This document shows, one piece after another, positions 1 to 7,032 of a DNA stretch of 64,000 nt. Under the pieces are notes generated by a model. That model was given only the letters and a program-made list of their open reading frames with translations, was not told where the DNA came from and searched no databases. How positions within the stretch are numbered: the first letter of the stretch is position 1; each line of letters opens with the position of its first letter. Origin of the DNA: an uncultured Alphaproteobacteria bacterium (GTDB taxonomy: Bacteria > Pseudomonadota > Alphaproteobacteria > Rhizobiales > Beijerinckiaceae); the NCBI GenBank assembly GCA_937988775.1, contig CALKHP010000029.1:1-64000 (forward strand), in the 5' to 3' direction. The position numbers were made by a program, and so were the translations under genes.

Positions 1-1313
1 CATCGATCCAGGCCAGCCTCAAGAACAATATCCTGCCGTCGCCCGACGTGATGGCGAATTATGCGCAGTTGGCACAGAACAACCCGAAGCTGGCAGGGCA
101 GGCGCAACAAATCCAAGCCACCACCGAGGGCATGGTGCGCGGTAATCAGGCGCTCAACCTCCCGCCCGGCCAGGGCCAAGCCTACATCGGCGCGATCAAG
201 GAGAAGGCGCAAGGCGGCTCGATCTATCAGAGCCTGGTGGCGCAGCATGCCAAGGAATTCTACGAGAGCGGCCTGAAGGAACTGAAGAACGATCCGATTG
301 GCGCCGCCGTCTCGCGCGGATGGGCGCCGCGCGGCGCGCCGATGCCGCTTGACTTCAACGATCCGCAGGGCCTCGCTACCGGCTTGCATCAGCGCGCGGA
401 GATTATGGGCTCCATCGCGGCGCGCACCGGCGACCAGACGAACTCTGCCATCCCGCCGACGGAGATCGATCAGGCCAAGAGCGTGCTGACCAATGGCTCC
501 GTGCAGCAGCGTGTCAACCTGATGGCCGCCGTCTCGTCTCTGCCGGAAGCGCAGCGCCGCGCGACCCTGACGCAGCTTGGCCAGTCGGGCGATGCCGGTC
601 GCGTCTTCGCGGTGGCCGGCTCCGTACAGGCGGTGGCGCCGCAGGTTGCGCAGGATATCCTTCTTGGCTACGCTGCCTTGCAGGCCGAGCCGAAGCTGGG
701 GCCGAAAGGCTCTGACCTCGTTGCCGAGCTTGGCAAGGCGCTGCCGCCGGCGCTCTACACCACCGAAACTCGGCAGGCGATGCAGTCAGGCGTCGAAGCC
801 TATTATGCCTTCCTGTCGCGCGACGCGAACGACCTCACGGGTGTGCTGAACAGCAGGCGTCTCGACACCGCTGTGCAGGCCGTCACCGGCGGCGTCGTCA
901 ACATGCGCGGCAACAAGGTGATCGGCCCGTGGTACGGCGCTACGCAGGACAATATGGACGCCAGCATTCGCGCCTTGACCGATGCCGACATGGCGAATTC
1001 TGTCACGGCCGGCGGCGCGCCGCTGCCAGCCGCCGCGCTGAAGCCCTCGCTGTCCGGCTTCTTCACCTCGGGCAACTTTCGGCTCGAGAATGCCGATGCC
1101 GGCCGCTACCGCATCTACTCCGGCGCGGACACGGCCAAGGTCTATGTCAAGGGCAAGAGCGGTCAACCGTTCCTGCTCGACCTTGGGGTCAAGCGTCAGG
1201 CGGCGGAGAGTGAAGCGACCCGGATGCGCGCACGGTCGAACGCGCCGACGCTGTTTGAACTCGGTGCGACGTTTGCCAATCCCAGCCCGACGGCCGAAGC
1301 AAAGGCGCGCTGA
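1..1313 (+). CDS. Phage-type protein, C-terminal part (cut by left edge)
   Basis: The reading frame is already open at position 3, so this is the C-terminal 436 or so residues of a longer protein and not a gene starting at the GTG/ATG near 48-51. I do not recognise a catalytic motif. It is rich in Ala, Gly and Gln, with helical stretches, and ends in a more ordered part (about 1,080-1,200) with Tyr/Gly/Lys content resembling a beta-rich virion domain. Long Ala/Gln-rich proteins placed directly before small overlapping phage genes are often virion internal or tail-associated proteins; that role is inferred. The stop overlaps the next start by one base (TGATG), which suggests translational coupling. 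Confidence 0.5.
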   Translation, partial: SIQASLKNNILPSPDVMANYAQLAQNNPKLAGQAQQIQATTEGMVRGNQALNLPPGQGQAYIGAIKEKAQGGSIYQSLVAQHAKEFYESGLKELKNDPIGAAVSRGWAPRGAPMPLDFNDPQGLATGLHQRAEIMGSIAARTGDQTNSAIPPTEIDQAKSVLTNGSVQQRVNLMAAVSSLPEAQRRATLTQLGQSGDAGRVFAVAGSVQAVAPQVAQDILLGYAALQAEPKLGPKGSDLVAELGKALPPALYTTETRQAMQSGVEAYYAFLSRDANDLTGVLNSRRLDTAVQAVTGGVVNMRGNKVIGPWYGATQDNMDASIRALTDADMANSVTAGGAPLPAAALKPSLSGFFTSGNFRLENADAGRYRIYSGADTAKVYVKGKSGQPFLLDLGVKRQAAESEATRMRARSNAPTLFELGATFANPSPTAEAKAR

Positions 1314-1744
1314 TGTCGCCTCTATCTTCCTCGCATTGCCACCCTTCTGAGCAGCCTACCCGTCGTGCCGCGGCGCCGGCGCCCAAAGCGCGCAGCAAGC
1401 CACGCGGCGGGCCGGCCGCGCTCACCAAGCGGATGCTCACCATGATCCACCTGATGGTGCACGGCCATCCGAACGACAGCACCCACACGCTGTATGGACT
1501 TTACGATGCGGCAAAGGCGGTCGGCTACCGGCGAAAGGCCGCCCGGCATCTGGCGGGCTCCGAACTGTTTGCCGAGGCTTATTGGGCGGCTCGCGCCGGC
1601 GAGGATATTTCCTGCCGTGCCCCGACTTTCGAAGAGGTTCGCAGGGCGGCGCTTCGCCAGGATGCGGCCCGCCAACGGCGTGAGGGGCAGTCGAGCGCTG
1701 GCTACATCATCCGATTGAAGTCGCAGGCTGAGGTCGCGAAATGA
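1313..1744 (+). CDS. Small basic phage-type protein of unknown function
   Basis: A 143-aa protein starting at the ATG of a TGATG overlap with the upstream gene. The N-terminal 40 residues are Pro/Ala/Arg/Lys-rich and probably disordered. The middle (about residues 40-90) has a helical segment with the pattern HTLYGLYDAAKAVGYRRKA, which resembles the helix-turn-helix of small terminase-like or phage accessory proteins, but I cannot assign a family. It overlaps the next gene by four bases (ATGA), so the three genes are probably one transcript. Function unknown; DNA binding is only a guess from charge and the helical segment. Confidence 0.55.
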   Translation: MSPLSSSHCHPSEQPTRRAAAPAPKARSKPRGGPAALTKRMLTMIHLMVHGHPNDSTHTLYGLYDAAKAVGYRRKAARHLAGSELFAEAYWAARAGEDISCRAPTFEEVRRAALRQDAARQRREGQSSAGYIIRLKSQAEVAK

Positions 1745-2208
1745 CCGTGCACCAACCTCGAGTATTCGGCGCGGCCACCAGCTACGCGAACCTGCGCAAG
1801 CTTATCGCGGCTCGGCGACAGGAACTCGGCCTGTCGCAGCTTGCGGTTGACGAGATTGCCGGCGTGCAGACGGGCTATACCGGCAAGATCGAATGTGGTG
1901 CCCGGCACTTCGGCGACATGTCGTTCGGCGCCATTCTCGGGGCGCTGGGCATCCGATTGGACGTAGTAGTTGTCGCCGGCAAGCTGTCAGAAAGCATCGA
2001 CGCTTCAAACGCTTCAGTGCAAGCGAGAGCGCAGGTGAGAAAAAATCTGTCAGCGAAAGGCGGTCGAGCGCGCGCCGAGAAGCTTTCGCCTGAAAAGCGG
2101 CGCGCCATTGCGCGATTGGGCGGGAAATCGCGCTGGCGAGATTGGCGCGCCAGGCAAGCCGAGATGCGGCGCAAGGCAAGAAAAGCCGATGCGGCCAACG
2201 CCGTCTAG
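1741..2208 (+). CDS. XRE-family helix-turn-helix regulator
   Basis: A 155-aa protein with an N-terminal lambda-repressor-like helix-turn-helix (about residues 15-70): LRKLIAARRQELGLSQLAVD, then the recognition-helix region and a KIECGARHF segment typical of XRE proteins. The C-terminal half (about 85-150) is very basic, with repeated Arg/Lys/Ala helices (for example GGRARAEKLSPEKRRAIARL) that look like a non-specific DNA-binding tail. It starts in an ATGA overlap with the upstream gene. It probably acts as a transcription regulator of the element; its target is not visible. The basic tail is unusual for a simple phage repressor. Confidence 0.75.
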   Translation: MTVHQPRVFGAATSYANLRKLIAARRQELGLSQLAVDEIAGVQTGYTGKIECGARHFGDMSFGAILGALGIRLDVVVVAGKLSESIDASNASVQARAQVRKNLSAKGGRARAEKLSPEKRRAIARLGGKSRWRDWRARQAEMRRKARKADAANAV

Positions 2209-2223
2209 CTTATGGCGCCGCGA

Positions 2224-2460
2224 TTAACTGGCGCCGCTCTGCCCTTTAGCGGTCGACAGAAGTCCGAGGCCGACAAGCCAGCTTTTGAGGCCGTTGCGAA
2301 TTGCCTCGGGTCGCGAGGGCTTCGGCTCGGGCTGCTCTGCAATCCATGCATCGATGGCGCCAAGCATGGGCTCATGCAGTCGCACGCCGACTAACTCGCC
2401 CTTGCCCGTCGGTTGGGGGCCTCGCCTCTTTTTCTGTGTTATCACAGTTTGACTGGTCAT
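2224..2460 (-). CDS. Small ribbon-helix-helix-like DNA-binding protein
   Basis: I place the start at the ATG at 2460, giving 78 aa. The core, VGVRLHEPMLGAIDAWIAEQ followed by a Pro-containing turn and a helix ending in LKSWL, has the beta strand - helix - helix order of CopG/Arc-type ribbon-helix-helix repressors. A longer upstream reading exists but it lacks this character and would run through the divergent gene at 2522. An operator-like repeated motif lies over and just upstream of the start, consistent with autorepression. It is transcribed divergently from the gene at 2522 and convergently with the XRE gene. Confidence 0.6.
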   Translation of the reverse strand: MTSQTVITQKKRRGPQPTGKGELVGVRLHEPMLGAIDAWIAEQPEPKPSRPEAIRNGLKSWLVGLGLLSTAKGQSGAS

Positions 2461-2477
2461 ATTTACTCTGTTATCAC
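2437..2477. promoter_or_regulatory. Repeated operator-like motif at the RHH gene start
   Basis: The nonamer TGTTATCAC occurs at 2437-2445 and again at 2469-2477, exactly 32 bp apart (about three helical turns). The first copy lies within the first codons of the ribbon-helix-helix gene and is part of an inverted repeat CTGTG-TTAT-CACAG (2434-2447). The second lies between this gene and the divergent one at 2522. The spacing would put bound dimers on one face of the DNA. That this is the autoregulatory operator is inferred. Confidence 0.45.
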
Positions 2478-2521
2478 GGTATCTGCGGTCCAGCAAGGGC
2501 GGCGGCTGACGAGGTTTGATT

Positions 2522-2731
2522 ATGGCTAAGATTGTGGAAGCGGAAGACACCCTGAACATTGCGCGCGACATGGTGGAACTCATGTTCATGGCGGTAGGGG
2601 GCCTGCCAGCCGAGAACCAAGACCAGATGCGAACCGGCCTGATGCTGGTTTCGGAACGGCTGTACGACGCCATGAAACTGCTCGAGGCCGAGCGCTTGGA
2701 GGGGACCGAAGAGCACCAACTGGCCGCCTAA
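2522..2731 (+). CDS. Small acidic phage-type protein of unknown function
   Basis: A 69-aa protein. I use the ATG at 2522 rather than the TTG two codons upstream; a GAGG sits about nine bases before it. The sequence is almost entirely helical and acidic (AEDTLNIARDMVELMFMAVG, then a helix with LLEAERLEG), resembling small prophage proteins of alphaproteobacteria, but I recognise no family. It is divergent from the ribbon-helix-helix gene and followed within 20 bases by a terminator-like hairpin, so it is probably its own transcript. Function unknown. Confidence 0.5.
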   Translation: MAKIVEAEDTLNIARDMVELMFMAVGGLPAENQDQMRTGLMLVSERLYDAMKLLEAERLEGTEEHQLAA

Positions 2732-2749
2732 AACTCACCCTTATATTGC

Positions 2750-2783
2750 GCCCCGCCGAAACCCACCGGCGGGGCCTGTCTTT
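2750..2783 (+). terminator. Terminator-like hairpin
   Basis: A 9-bp perfect stem, GCCCCGCCG (2750-2758) with CGGCGGGGC (2767-2775), and an 8-base loop, followed by CTGTCTTTT. It lies directly after the 69-aa gene. The T-run is short, so termination efficiency is uncertain. Confidence 0.5.
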
Positions 2784-2799
2784 TGAAGGACATGCGTAG

Positions 2800-3072
2800 A
2801 TGCCCGCTCCCGTTACACCCGACCTCGAAGCGATAATGCGCCAGGCTCGCCTGTTCGCCGGCACCACGACCGCACTGTTCGAACTCATAAAGCTTCTGGT
2901 GGTGAAGGGCATTCTCGACCCGCAGGAAATCCTCGACGCCTACGAGGAAGCCTCCAACGATATCCTGAAGCGGGAAAACGGCGCCGAGGGCGTCGCGGCC
3001 ATGGAGGCGATCAGAGCGCAGATTGTCCGAGTGCCGGCGGCGGGCATTAAGCCGACACGGCGGGCGCAGTAA
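2800..3072 (+). CDS. Small helical protein of unknown function
   Basis: A 90-aa protein starting at the ATG at 2800, with GAAGGA about ten bases upstream. It is mainly helical, with a hydrophobic middle (residues about 20-45, ending LLVVKGILDP) and an acidic helix after it, then a basic tail. I do not recognise the family; the layout is like small phage-encoded accessory proteins. A GC hairpin at 3173-3198 separates it from the convergent toxin-antitoxin operon. No function can be assigned. Confidence 0.5.
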   Translation: MPAPVTPDLEAIMRQARLFAGTTTALFELIKLLVVKGILDPQEILDAYEEASNDILKRENGAEGVAAMEAIRAQIVRVPAAGIKPTRRAQ

Positions 3073-3172
3073 ACTTCCGGTCGCGGCTGGCGGACTATGA
3101 TGGATATGTGAGCGGAGTGAACCCGCTCAAGGGGAAGCGGTGGAAAGAGCGAGGGGCGGCGCATATGAACAA

Positions 3173-3198
3173 GCCCCGCAACCTTTCGGCAGCGGGGC
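3173..3198. terminator. Hairpin between convergent genes
   Basis: GCCCCGC (3173-3179) pairs with GCGGGGC (3192-3198) around a 12-base loop, between the convergent gene ends at 3072 and 3215. It could terminate transcripts from either side, but there is no clear T-run. Confidence 0.35.
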
Positions 3199-3214
3199 AT
3201 GTGTCACTAATTGG

Positions 3215-3727
3215 TCATGCTGCGACCAACTTCGGATCTCGCCATTTCCCGTTATAAGACAGGAAAATAGCGTCAGAGGTTTCATCTGACTCAGACAGCT
3301 TTTCAAGACGTTCCAAGAGACTGTCCATCAGCTTCTCCCTCTGCTTAGCAGGGACAAGCGATAGCAGATAGATGAAACGCAAGCCCAAAACAGCGGCACC
3401 GTTCGCTTCGCTTTGCCCCTTTTCCCAGCGGGCAACGCTTTGGTCTGACACGCCTAGGGTCCGCGCCAGATCGGCTTGTGACATAGACAACTCGTTTCTC
3501 AGGAAGCGCATTTCCTTTCCAGACGGCGCTTTGCGGGCCAGAACTATGTGGAGCCCGATCGCGCGGTGAAGACCATCAATATCAGAAACGGTAAGATACC
3601 GGTCTTCTTCGTCATTCTCCCATGAGAACCCATTTTTGAGGTAGATGTTGTCCAGCCCGCAGTCCGTGTAATGGAGAGGCTCCTTGCAGAGCTCTTCTCC
3701 ATGCCGGACAAAGTGGTGGATTGTCAT
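3215..3727 (-). CDS. HTH antitoxin-type regulator paired with the DUF4258 toxin
   Basis: A 170-aa protein. I choose the ATG at 3727, which overlaps the toxin stop in an ATGA, instead of a start five codons upstream. Residues about 80-130 form an XRE helix-turn-helix (RFLRNELSMSQADLARTLGV, then VARWEKGQS) of the kind found in MqsA/HigA-like antitoxins. The N-terminal part has His and Cys residues (for example DCGLDNIYLKNGF), as in many C-terminal-HTH antitoxins, but the cysteines are too few for the classical MqsA zinc site. It probably neutralises the upstream toxin and represses the promoter at 4069-4110. Confidence 0.75.
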   Translation of the reverse strand: MTIHHFVRHGEELCKEPLHYTDCGLDNIYLKNGFSWENDEEDRYLTVSDIDGLHRAIGLHIVLARKAPSGKEMRFLRNELSMSQADLARTLGVSDQSVARWEKGQSEANGAAVLGLRFIYLLSLVPAKQREKLMDSLLERLEKLSESDETSDAIFLSYNGKWRDPKLVAA

Positions 3728-4065
3728 TTCACATCTTCCCATTCTACAGTTTTCACAATGATATAGCTGTCTCTTACAGCTATTGCTACGACGCCGACTT
3801 CTCGACGCCCTTTAACAGTCAAGACAACCTTTGCCTTCCATTCCCCCGACACTTTGCCGGGAATTATTGGCCCCGAGACAACTCCAGATCGCAAGACATG
3901 CAAGGCAACACGGATCGAAATATCGCGTTCTCGCATTCGATCTCGCGCATGCTGCGACCACTTGATGTTTCGGCTATCATCGGCCAGCCGGTGAAGCCGT
4001 TTCTCAAAATCACGTGGGCGCGGCATGAAGGCCACGACCTGACAGTCAGGAGGGTCATCGCTCAT
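3724..4065 (-). CDS. DUF4258-family toxin
   Basis: A 113-aa protein with the DUF4258 pattern: SQHARDRMRERDIS (about residues 37-50), a central helix, then beta strands WKAKVVLTVKGRREVGVVAI and a final strand IIVKTVEW. This family is a RelE/BrnT-like fold and is commonly the toxin of a type II pair with an HTH antitoxin; here the toxin gene comes first and the antitoxin overlaps it by four bases. The promoter at 4072-4101 would start RNA almost exactly at the ATG, so either the message is leaderless or the true start is the internal ATG 13 codons later (near 4026). RNase activity is family-based inference. Confidence 0.7.
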   Translation of the reverse strand: MSDDPPDCQVVAFMPRPRDFEKRLHRLADDSRNIKWSQHARDRMRERDISIRVALHVLRSGVVSGPIIPGKVSGEWKAKVVLTVKGRREVGVVAIAVRDSYIIVKTVEWEDVK

Positions 4066-4068
4066 TCA

Positions 4069-4110
4069 CCTATCATAATGATAGGACGATCGACCTGTCA
4101 ATATGATAGG
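4069..4110 (-). promoter_or_regulatory. Toxin-antitoxin promoter with two operators
   Basis: On the minus strand a consensus -35 TTGACA (4096-4101) and a near-consensus -10 TATGAT (4072-4077) are separated by 18 bases. A perfect inverted repeat, CCTATCAT-A-ATGATAGG (4069-4085), covers the -10, and an imperfect copy (4094-4110) covers the -35; their centres are 25 bp apart. This is the classical layout for autorepression by an antitoxin or toxin-antitoxin complex. Confidence 0.7.
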
Positions 4111-4284
4111 TACGGTTAACGACAGTTTGAAGTAGCCTCGCCATACTTTCCTAATTTCCACCTGCCCTTGGGAGACTTGGCTGTTCGGTAATGCCGCCAT
4201 CATCCAAGCCCTGGTCTGACAAGGAGTCCTGGGTTTCCCCGAGGCTCTTTGGCTGTCTGCCCCCAGCGTTTCGCACGTTCGGCG

Positions 4285-4303
4285 TGTCAGAAAAATTCTG
4301 ACA
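4285..4303. repeat. 19-bp inverted repeat in gene-free stretch
   Basis: TGTCAGAA-AAA-TTCTGACA is a perfect 8-bp inverted repeat with a 3-base centre. It sits in the 560-bp gene-free stretch between the toxin promoter and the tRNA-Ser. There is no T-run in either direction, so a protein-binding site is more likely than a terminator. The rest of 4111-4549 holds a G/C-rich run (about 4340-4420) and no credible gene. Confidence 0.4.
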
Positions 4304-4549
4304 TCAAAAAAATCTGGCAGGAAAATCGTGCGCGGGATTGTGGAGGGGGAGGCGCGGAAGCCCATTTCTAACCCCCCGCCCCCTGCCGGCGGCCTGCCAG
4401 AAGCCGAGGGGGAGGGGTGCCGGTCGGTCTTCGAGCCCGCGGGAGCGGCGCGTTCCAGCCTCGCCAGCGGACCGAGGCGGCCGCTTCTTACGCGATGCTA
4501 AGCTTCTGTGTTCGCCATGACGCGCGGCGAGCCGCTGCTAGCCGCCCCG

Positions 4550-4573
4550 AATGTTGGGACTAATGTTGGGACT
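4550..4573. repeat. Tandem 12-bp repeats beside the tRNA attachment site
   Basis: AATGTTGGGACT occurs twice head to tail (4550-4561 and 4562-4573), 53 bp from the CCA end of the tRNA-Ser. Short direct repeats next to a tRNA 3' end are typical arm-type sites for a tyrosine integrase. I infer that they belong to the attachment site of the element on the left. Confidence 0.4.
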
Positions 4574-4626
4574 GCGTCGCCGGCATCGACAATATACGAG
4601 TGATATCAGATAGACGGAAGGATTGT

Positions 4627-4716
4627 TGGCGGAGAGGGAGGGATTTGAACCCCCGATACGGTTGCCCGTATGCCGCATTTCGAGTGCGGTGCATTCAACC
4701 ACTCTGCCACCTCTCC
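4627..4716 (-). tRNA. tRNA-Ser(CGA), left copy
   Basis: The minus strand reads a complete class II tRNA: acceptor GGAGAGG/CCTCTCC, a D arm, an anticodon loop CTCGAAA giving CGA, a long variable arm (ATACGGGCAACCGTAT), a T arm around GGGGTTCAAATCCC and an encoded CCA (4627-4629). It is identical to the copy at 34,786. The region upstream of its 5' end differs from that copy after 57 bp, so it may have lost its native promoter. It marks the left boundary of the 30-kb island. Confidence 0.9.
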
Positions 4717-4773
4717 TTTGAAACCAAGCGGCGTGGTTCGCGGGGGCCGAGATACACGGGGGGCGGGGCGATG
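4627..4773. repeat. 147-bp direct repeat, left copy
   Basis: This block matches 34,786-34,932 in the same orientation with a single mismatch (A at 4721 against C at 34,880). It contains the whole tRNA-Ser(CGA) plus 57 bp on the tRNA 5' side. Identity breaks sharply at both ends. The two copies bracket 30.16 kb of accessory genes and so probably mark an insertion or duplication boundary. Confidence 0.85.
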
Positions 4774-4836
4774 TAACGTCTGCCTTTCTGGGTGCTGAAG
4801 ACCTTTGGCCACTGCGGCGCTAACGTGCCCCTCCTC

Positions 4837-4870
4837 GGGTCACAAGTTCGAATCGTGTCGGGTGCGCGCA
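4837..4870 (+). pseudogene. tRNA-Arg 3'-end fragment
   Basis: The sequence GGGTCACAAGTTCGAATCG, followed by TGTCGGGTGCGCG, matches the T arm and acceptor 3' strand of a GCACCCG-type tRNA-Arg, with about two changes from the form I expect in this order. No 5' half is present. Such fragments are left when elements integrate at tRNA 3' ends, so this is probably an old attachment site unrelated to the tRNA-Ser site beside it. Confidence 0.55.
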
Positions 4871-4932
4871 CGGGGCGGGGCGTCTTGGCTGCGCGGTCTC
4901 CCCACCTCTCGTTGTTACCGCGCGGGACGCCC

Positions 4933-7032
4933 CTACTCACCTTTGAGAAAGTCGTCGAGAAACTCGGAGACCGGATCGACGCCGGTGACAAGCAAATGAT
5001 CGCGAGCGCGCGTGCACGCCACATAGAGGAGGTGCCGCTCGGTATCGTAGACGTCTTCCAGATCGGCATCGTCGGAGACGGCTTCCATGCGCACCTGCAA
5101 GGGGATCACTTCGTCGTCGCACGCCATGACAGCGACAGATCGAAACTCCAGCCCCTTGGCGAAGTGCATCGTGCTGATCGCCGCAGCCCCGTCTTCAACT
5201 TCGACCTTGTCGCTCAGTTCGACGAAACGGCATCCGCCAATCTTCAGGGCTACCCTTGCCCGTTTCAACTCCGCCTCTGAGCGGACGAAGATACCAATCT
5301 CATGCGGCTGACAGCCGGTCCGCAATCTCTCGGCGATCCATCCGCCAACGACGTCGGCCTCACCCTCGGTGCTGTGACAAACCGTGACCTGCGGCGCTGG
5401 TCCGTCGAACAGCGACACAGTTCCCTTACGTCCCTCGATATTGCCATCGATGTCGGAGACCGACGTCGGAAGAAGGCGATCCGCGTGCAGGCGTATCTGG
5501 TGCGAAGTGCGGTAATTGATCCGCAGCGTGAAGGAACGACCGCGCACGTCGAGACCGAGCGCCTTCCATGAAAACGGCTGCTGAAAGATACGCTGGCCGA
5601 GATCGCCTGCGAAGAACAGTCCGTTAGGCTTTTCGCCCGCTAAAGCGCCGAGGAACCGCGCTTCAGCGACACCGAGATCCTGACATTCATCGATAACGGC
5701 GTGATCGAATGGTCGCTGCGTCTTGTCGGCCAACCCTTTCGTAAGTTGCCCAAAAACCTCGGCCCAAGTCACGGAGTTACGTTCGGCGAGCCTTTTGCGC
5801 ACACCGCTGAAGATTTCCCACAGAATTTCGCGCTGTTTGCCGCCGATGCGGGTCTTTCGGCCGAGCCGGGAGACATCGCGATAGGCCTCCCATGATTTCA
5901 GCTGCCAAGCGTCGGCGATTTCGGTCCATTCGTCATAAAGAAAGTGGGAAGAGAATTTATGCCCTTCAACTTCTGCCGCCGCCTTTGCGATCAAAGTCTT
6001 GATCAGGGTATGCGCAGCGATCTGAGGTTGGCCGAAACGCCCGGCGTAGAGATCGTAGCCGACGGCTGTGATTGCCTTCACAGTAATACGTGAGGCTGTC
6101 CCCGGCTCGGACGCGATGAGGCTGGCGAGCTTCCTTCGCAGCGCGTTGGCGAGCGGTTTCGAGAATGTCGTCAGCAGCACGCGCGCCTGTGGTCTTGAGC
6201 GAGCGAGATGAACAGCGCGATGCAAGGCCACGATCGTCTTGCCCGTTCCGGCCGAGCCGGAGACGCGGGCCGGGCCAGAAAAATCCCGCTGGACCAGCGC
6301 GCGCTGGGCCGGATGCAGGAAGACGGCCCATTTATCCCAGGGGTAGTCGAGCGCGAGTTGCAACTCTTCGACATTGGTCAGCACGCGGAAACGGCGCTGA
6401 GCATCGGGGTGTGCGAAGGGATCGGCATCAACGGGTGCAGGCTGTGGCGGTTCCGGCTTTTCTCCAACAGCCAGTTTCAGCAGTGCTTCCTGGGCTTCCT
6501 GGGGAAGGTGCTCCAAGACTTCAAACAGTGTGTCCTCAGTCGCACGCCGAACGTCATCCACCCACTCCTCGGGCACGCCGAAGGCCATCAACTCGTATTT
6601 CCGCAGATTGTCGAACAGGCTGACTGATGGCTTGCCGGGTTGAGTGGCTTCTATTGAAGCCAGCCCCCCTTTCGGCTCGAAGGTTTCGATCTCTTCGATG
6701 CGCTCGCGCACCTCGACAAGCTGCATTGCCCCTGTTGTCGGATGGCGCTCGATCTTGCGGCGCTCGGCCCATTTGTAGGCGGCGTCGTGGTGGCCGACAT
6801 ACGCCAGTAACAGGCTTGTGGCTGTGCGATGCACGATCAAGCGGATATCAGCATTCACGCGCACAGACCAGAAATTCGCGTCCTTAGCGCGGTCGAGTTT
6901 GTGGAAGGAAAGGCCGGACGCGGAGATGTCCATCTGCAGGTCGAAGGCTGTCATCTTGACCGCCTTCTGTTCCTGCGATGTGAGGCGAGCTAAGCTGTCA
7001 GTGAACGTATCGGCGATGCGAAACTCGGTCAT
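4933..7032 (-). CDS. UvrD/Rep-type SF1 helicase with N-terminal RelE/ParE-like domain
   Basis: A 699-aa protein. Residues about 1-90 look like a RelE/ParE toxin fold (FTDSLARLTSQEQKAVKMTA, later SVRVNADIRLIVHRT and a final strand with YVGHHD), followed by a linker and an SF1 helicase: Walker A GSAGTGKT (259-266), Walker B HAVIDECQDL, motif III AGDLGQRIF, motif IV LRINYRTSHQIR, motif V with MHFAKGLEF and motif VI YVACTRARDHLLV. All helicase motifs appear intact. It is the last gene of the five-gene minus-strand operon and overlaps the preceding gene by four bases. It probably unwinds or translocates on DNA in a defence role; whether the RelE-like domain cuts RNA is unknown. Confidence 0.8.
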   Translation of the reverse strand: MTEFRIADTFTDSLARLTSQEQKAVKMTAFDLQMDISASGLSFHKLDRAKDANFWSVRVNADIRLIVHRTATSLLLAYVGHHDAAYKWAERRKIERHPTTGAMQLVEVRERIEEIETFEPKGGLASIEATQPGKPSVSLFDNLRKYELMAFGVPEEWVDDVRRATEDTLFEVLEHLPQEAQEALLKLAVGEKPEPPQPAPVDADPFAHPDAQRRFRVLTNVEELQLALDYPWDKWAVFLHPAQRALVQRDFSGPARVSGSAGTGKTIVALHRAVHLARSRPQARVLLTTFSKPLANALRRKLASLIASEPGTASRITVKAITAVGYDLYAGRFGQPQIAAHTLIKTLIAKAAAEVEGHKFSSHFLYDEWTEIADAWQLKSWEAYRDVSRLGRKTRIGGKQREILWEIFSGVRKRLAERNSVTWAEVFGQLTKGLADKTQRPFDHAVIDECQDLGVAEARFLGALAGEKPNGLFFAGDLGQRIFQQPFSWKALGLDVRGRSFTLRINYRTSHQIRLHADRLLPTSVSDIDGNIEGRKGTVSLFDGPAPQVTVCHSTEGEADVVGGWIAERLRTGCQPHEIGIFVRSEAELKRARVALKIGGCRFVELSDKVEVEDGAAAISTMHFAKGLEFRSVAVMACDDEVIPLQVRMEAVSDDADLEDVYDTERHLLYVACTRARDHLLVTGVDPVSEFLDDFLKGE

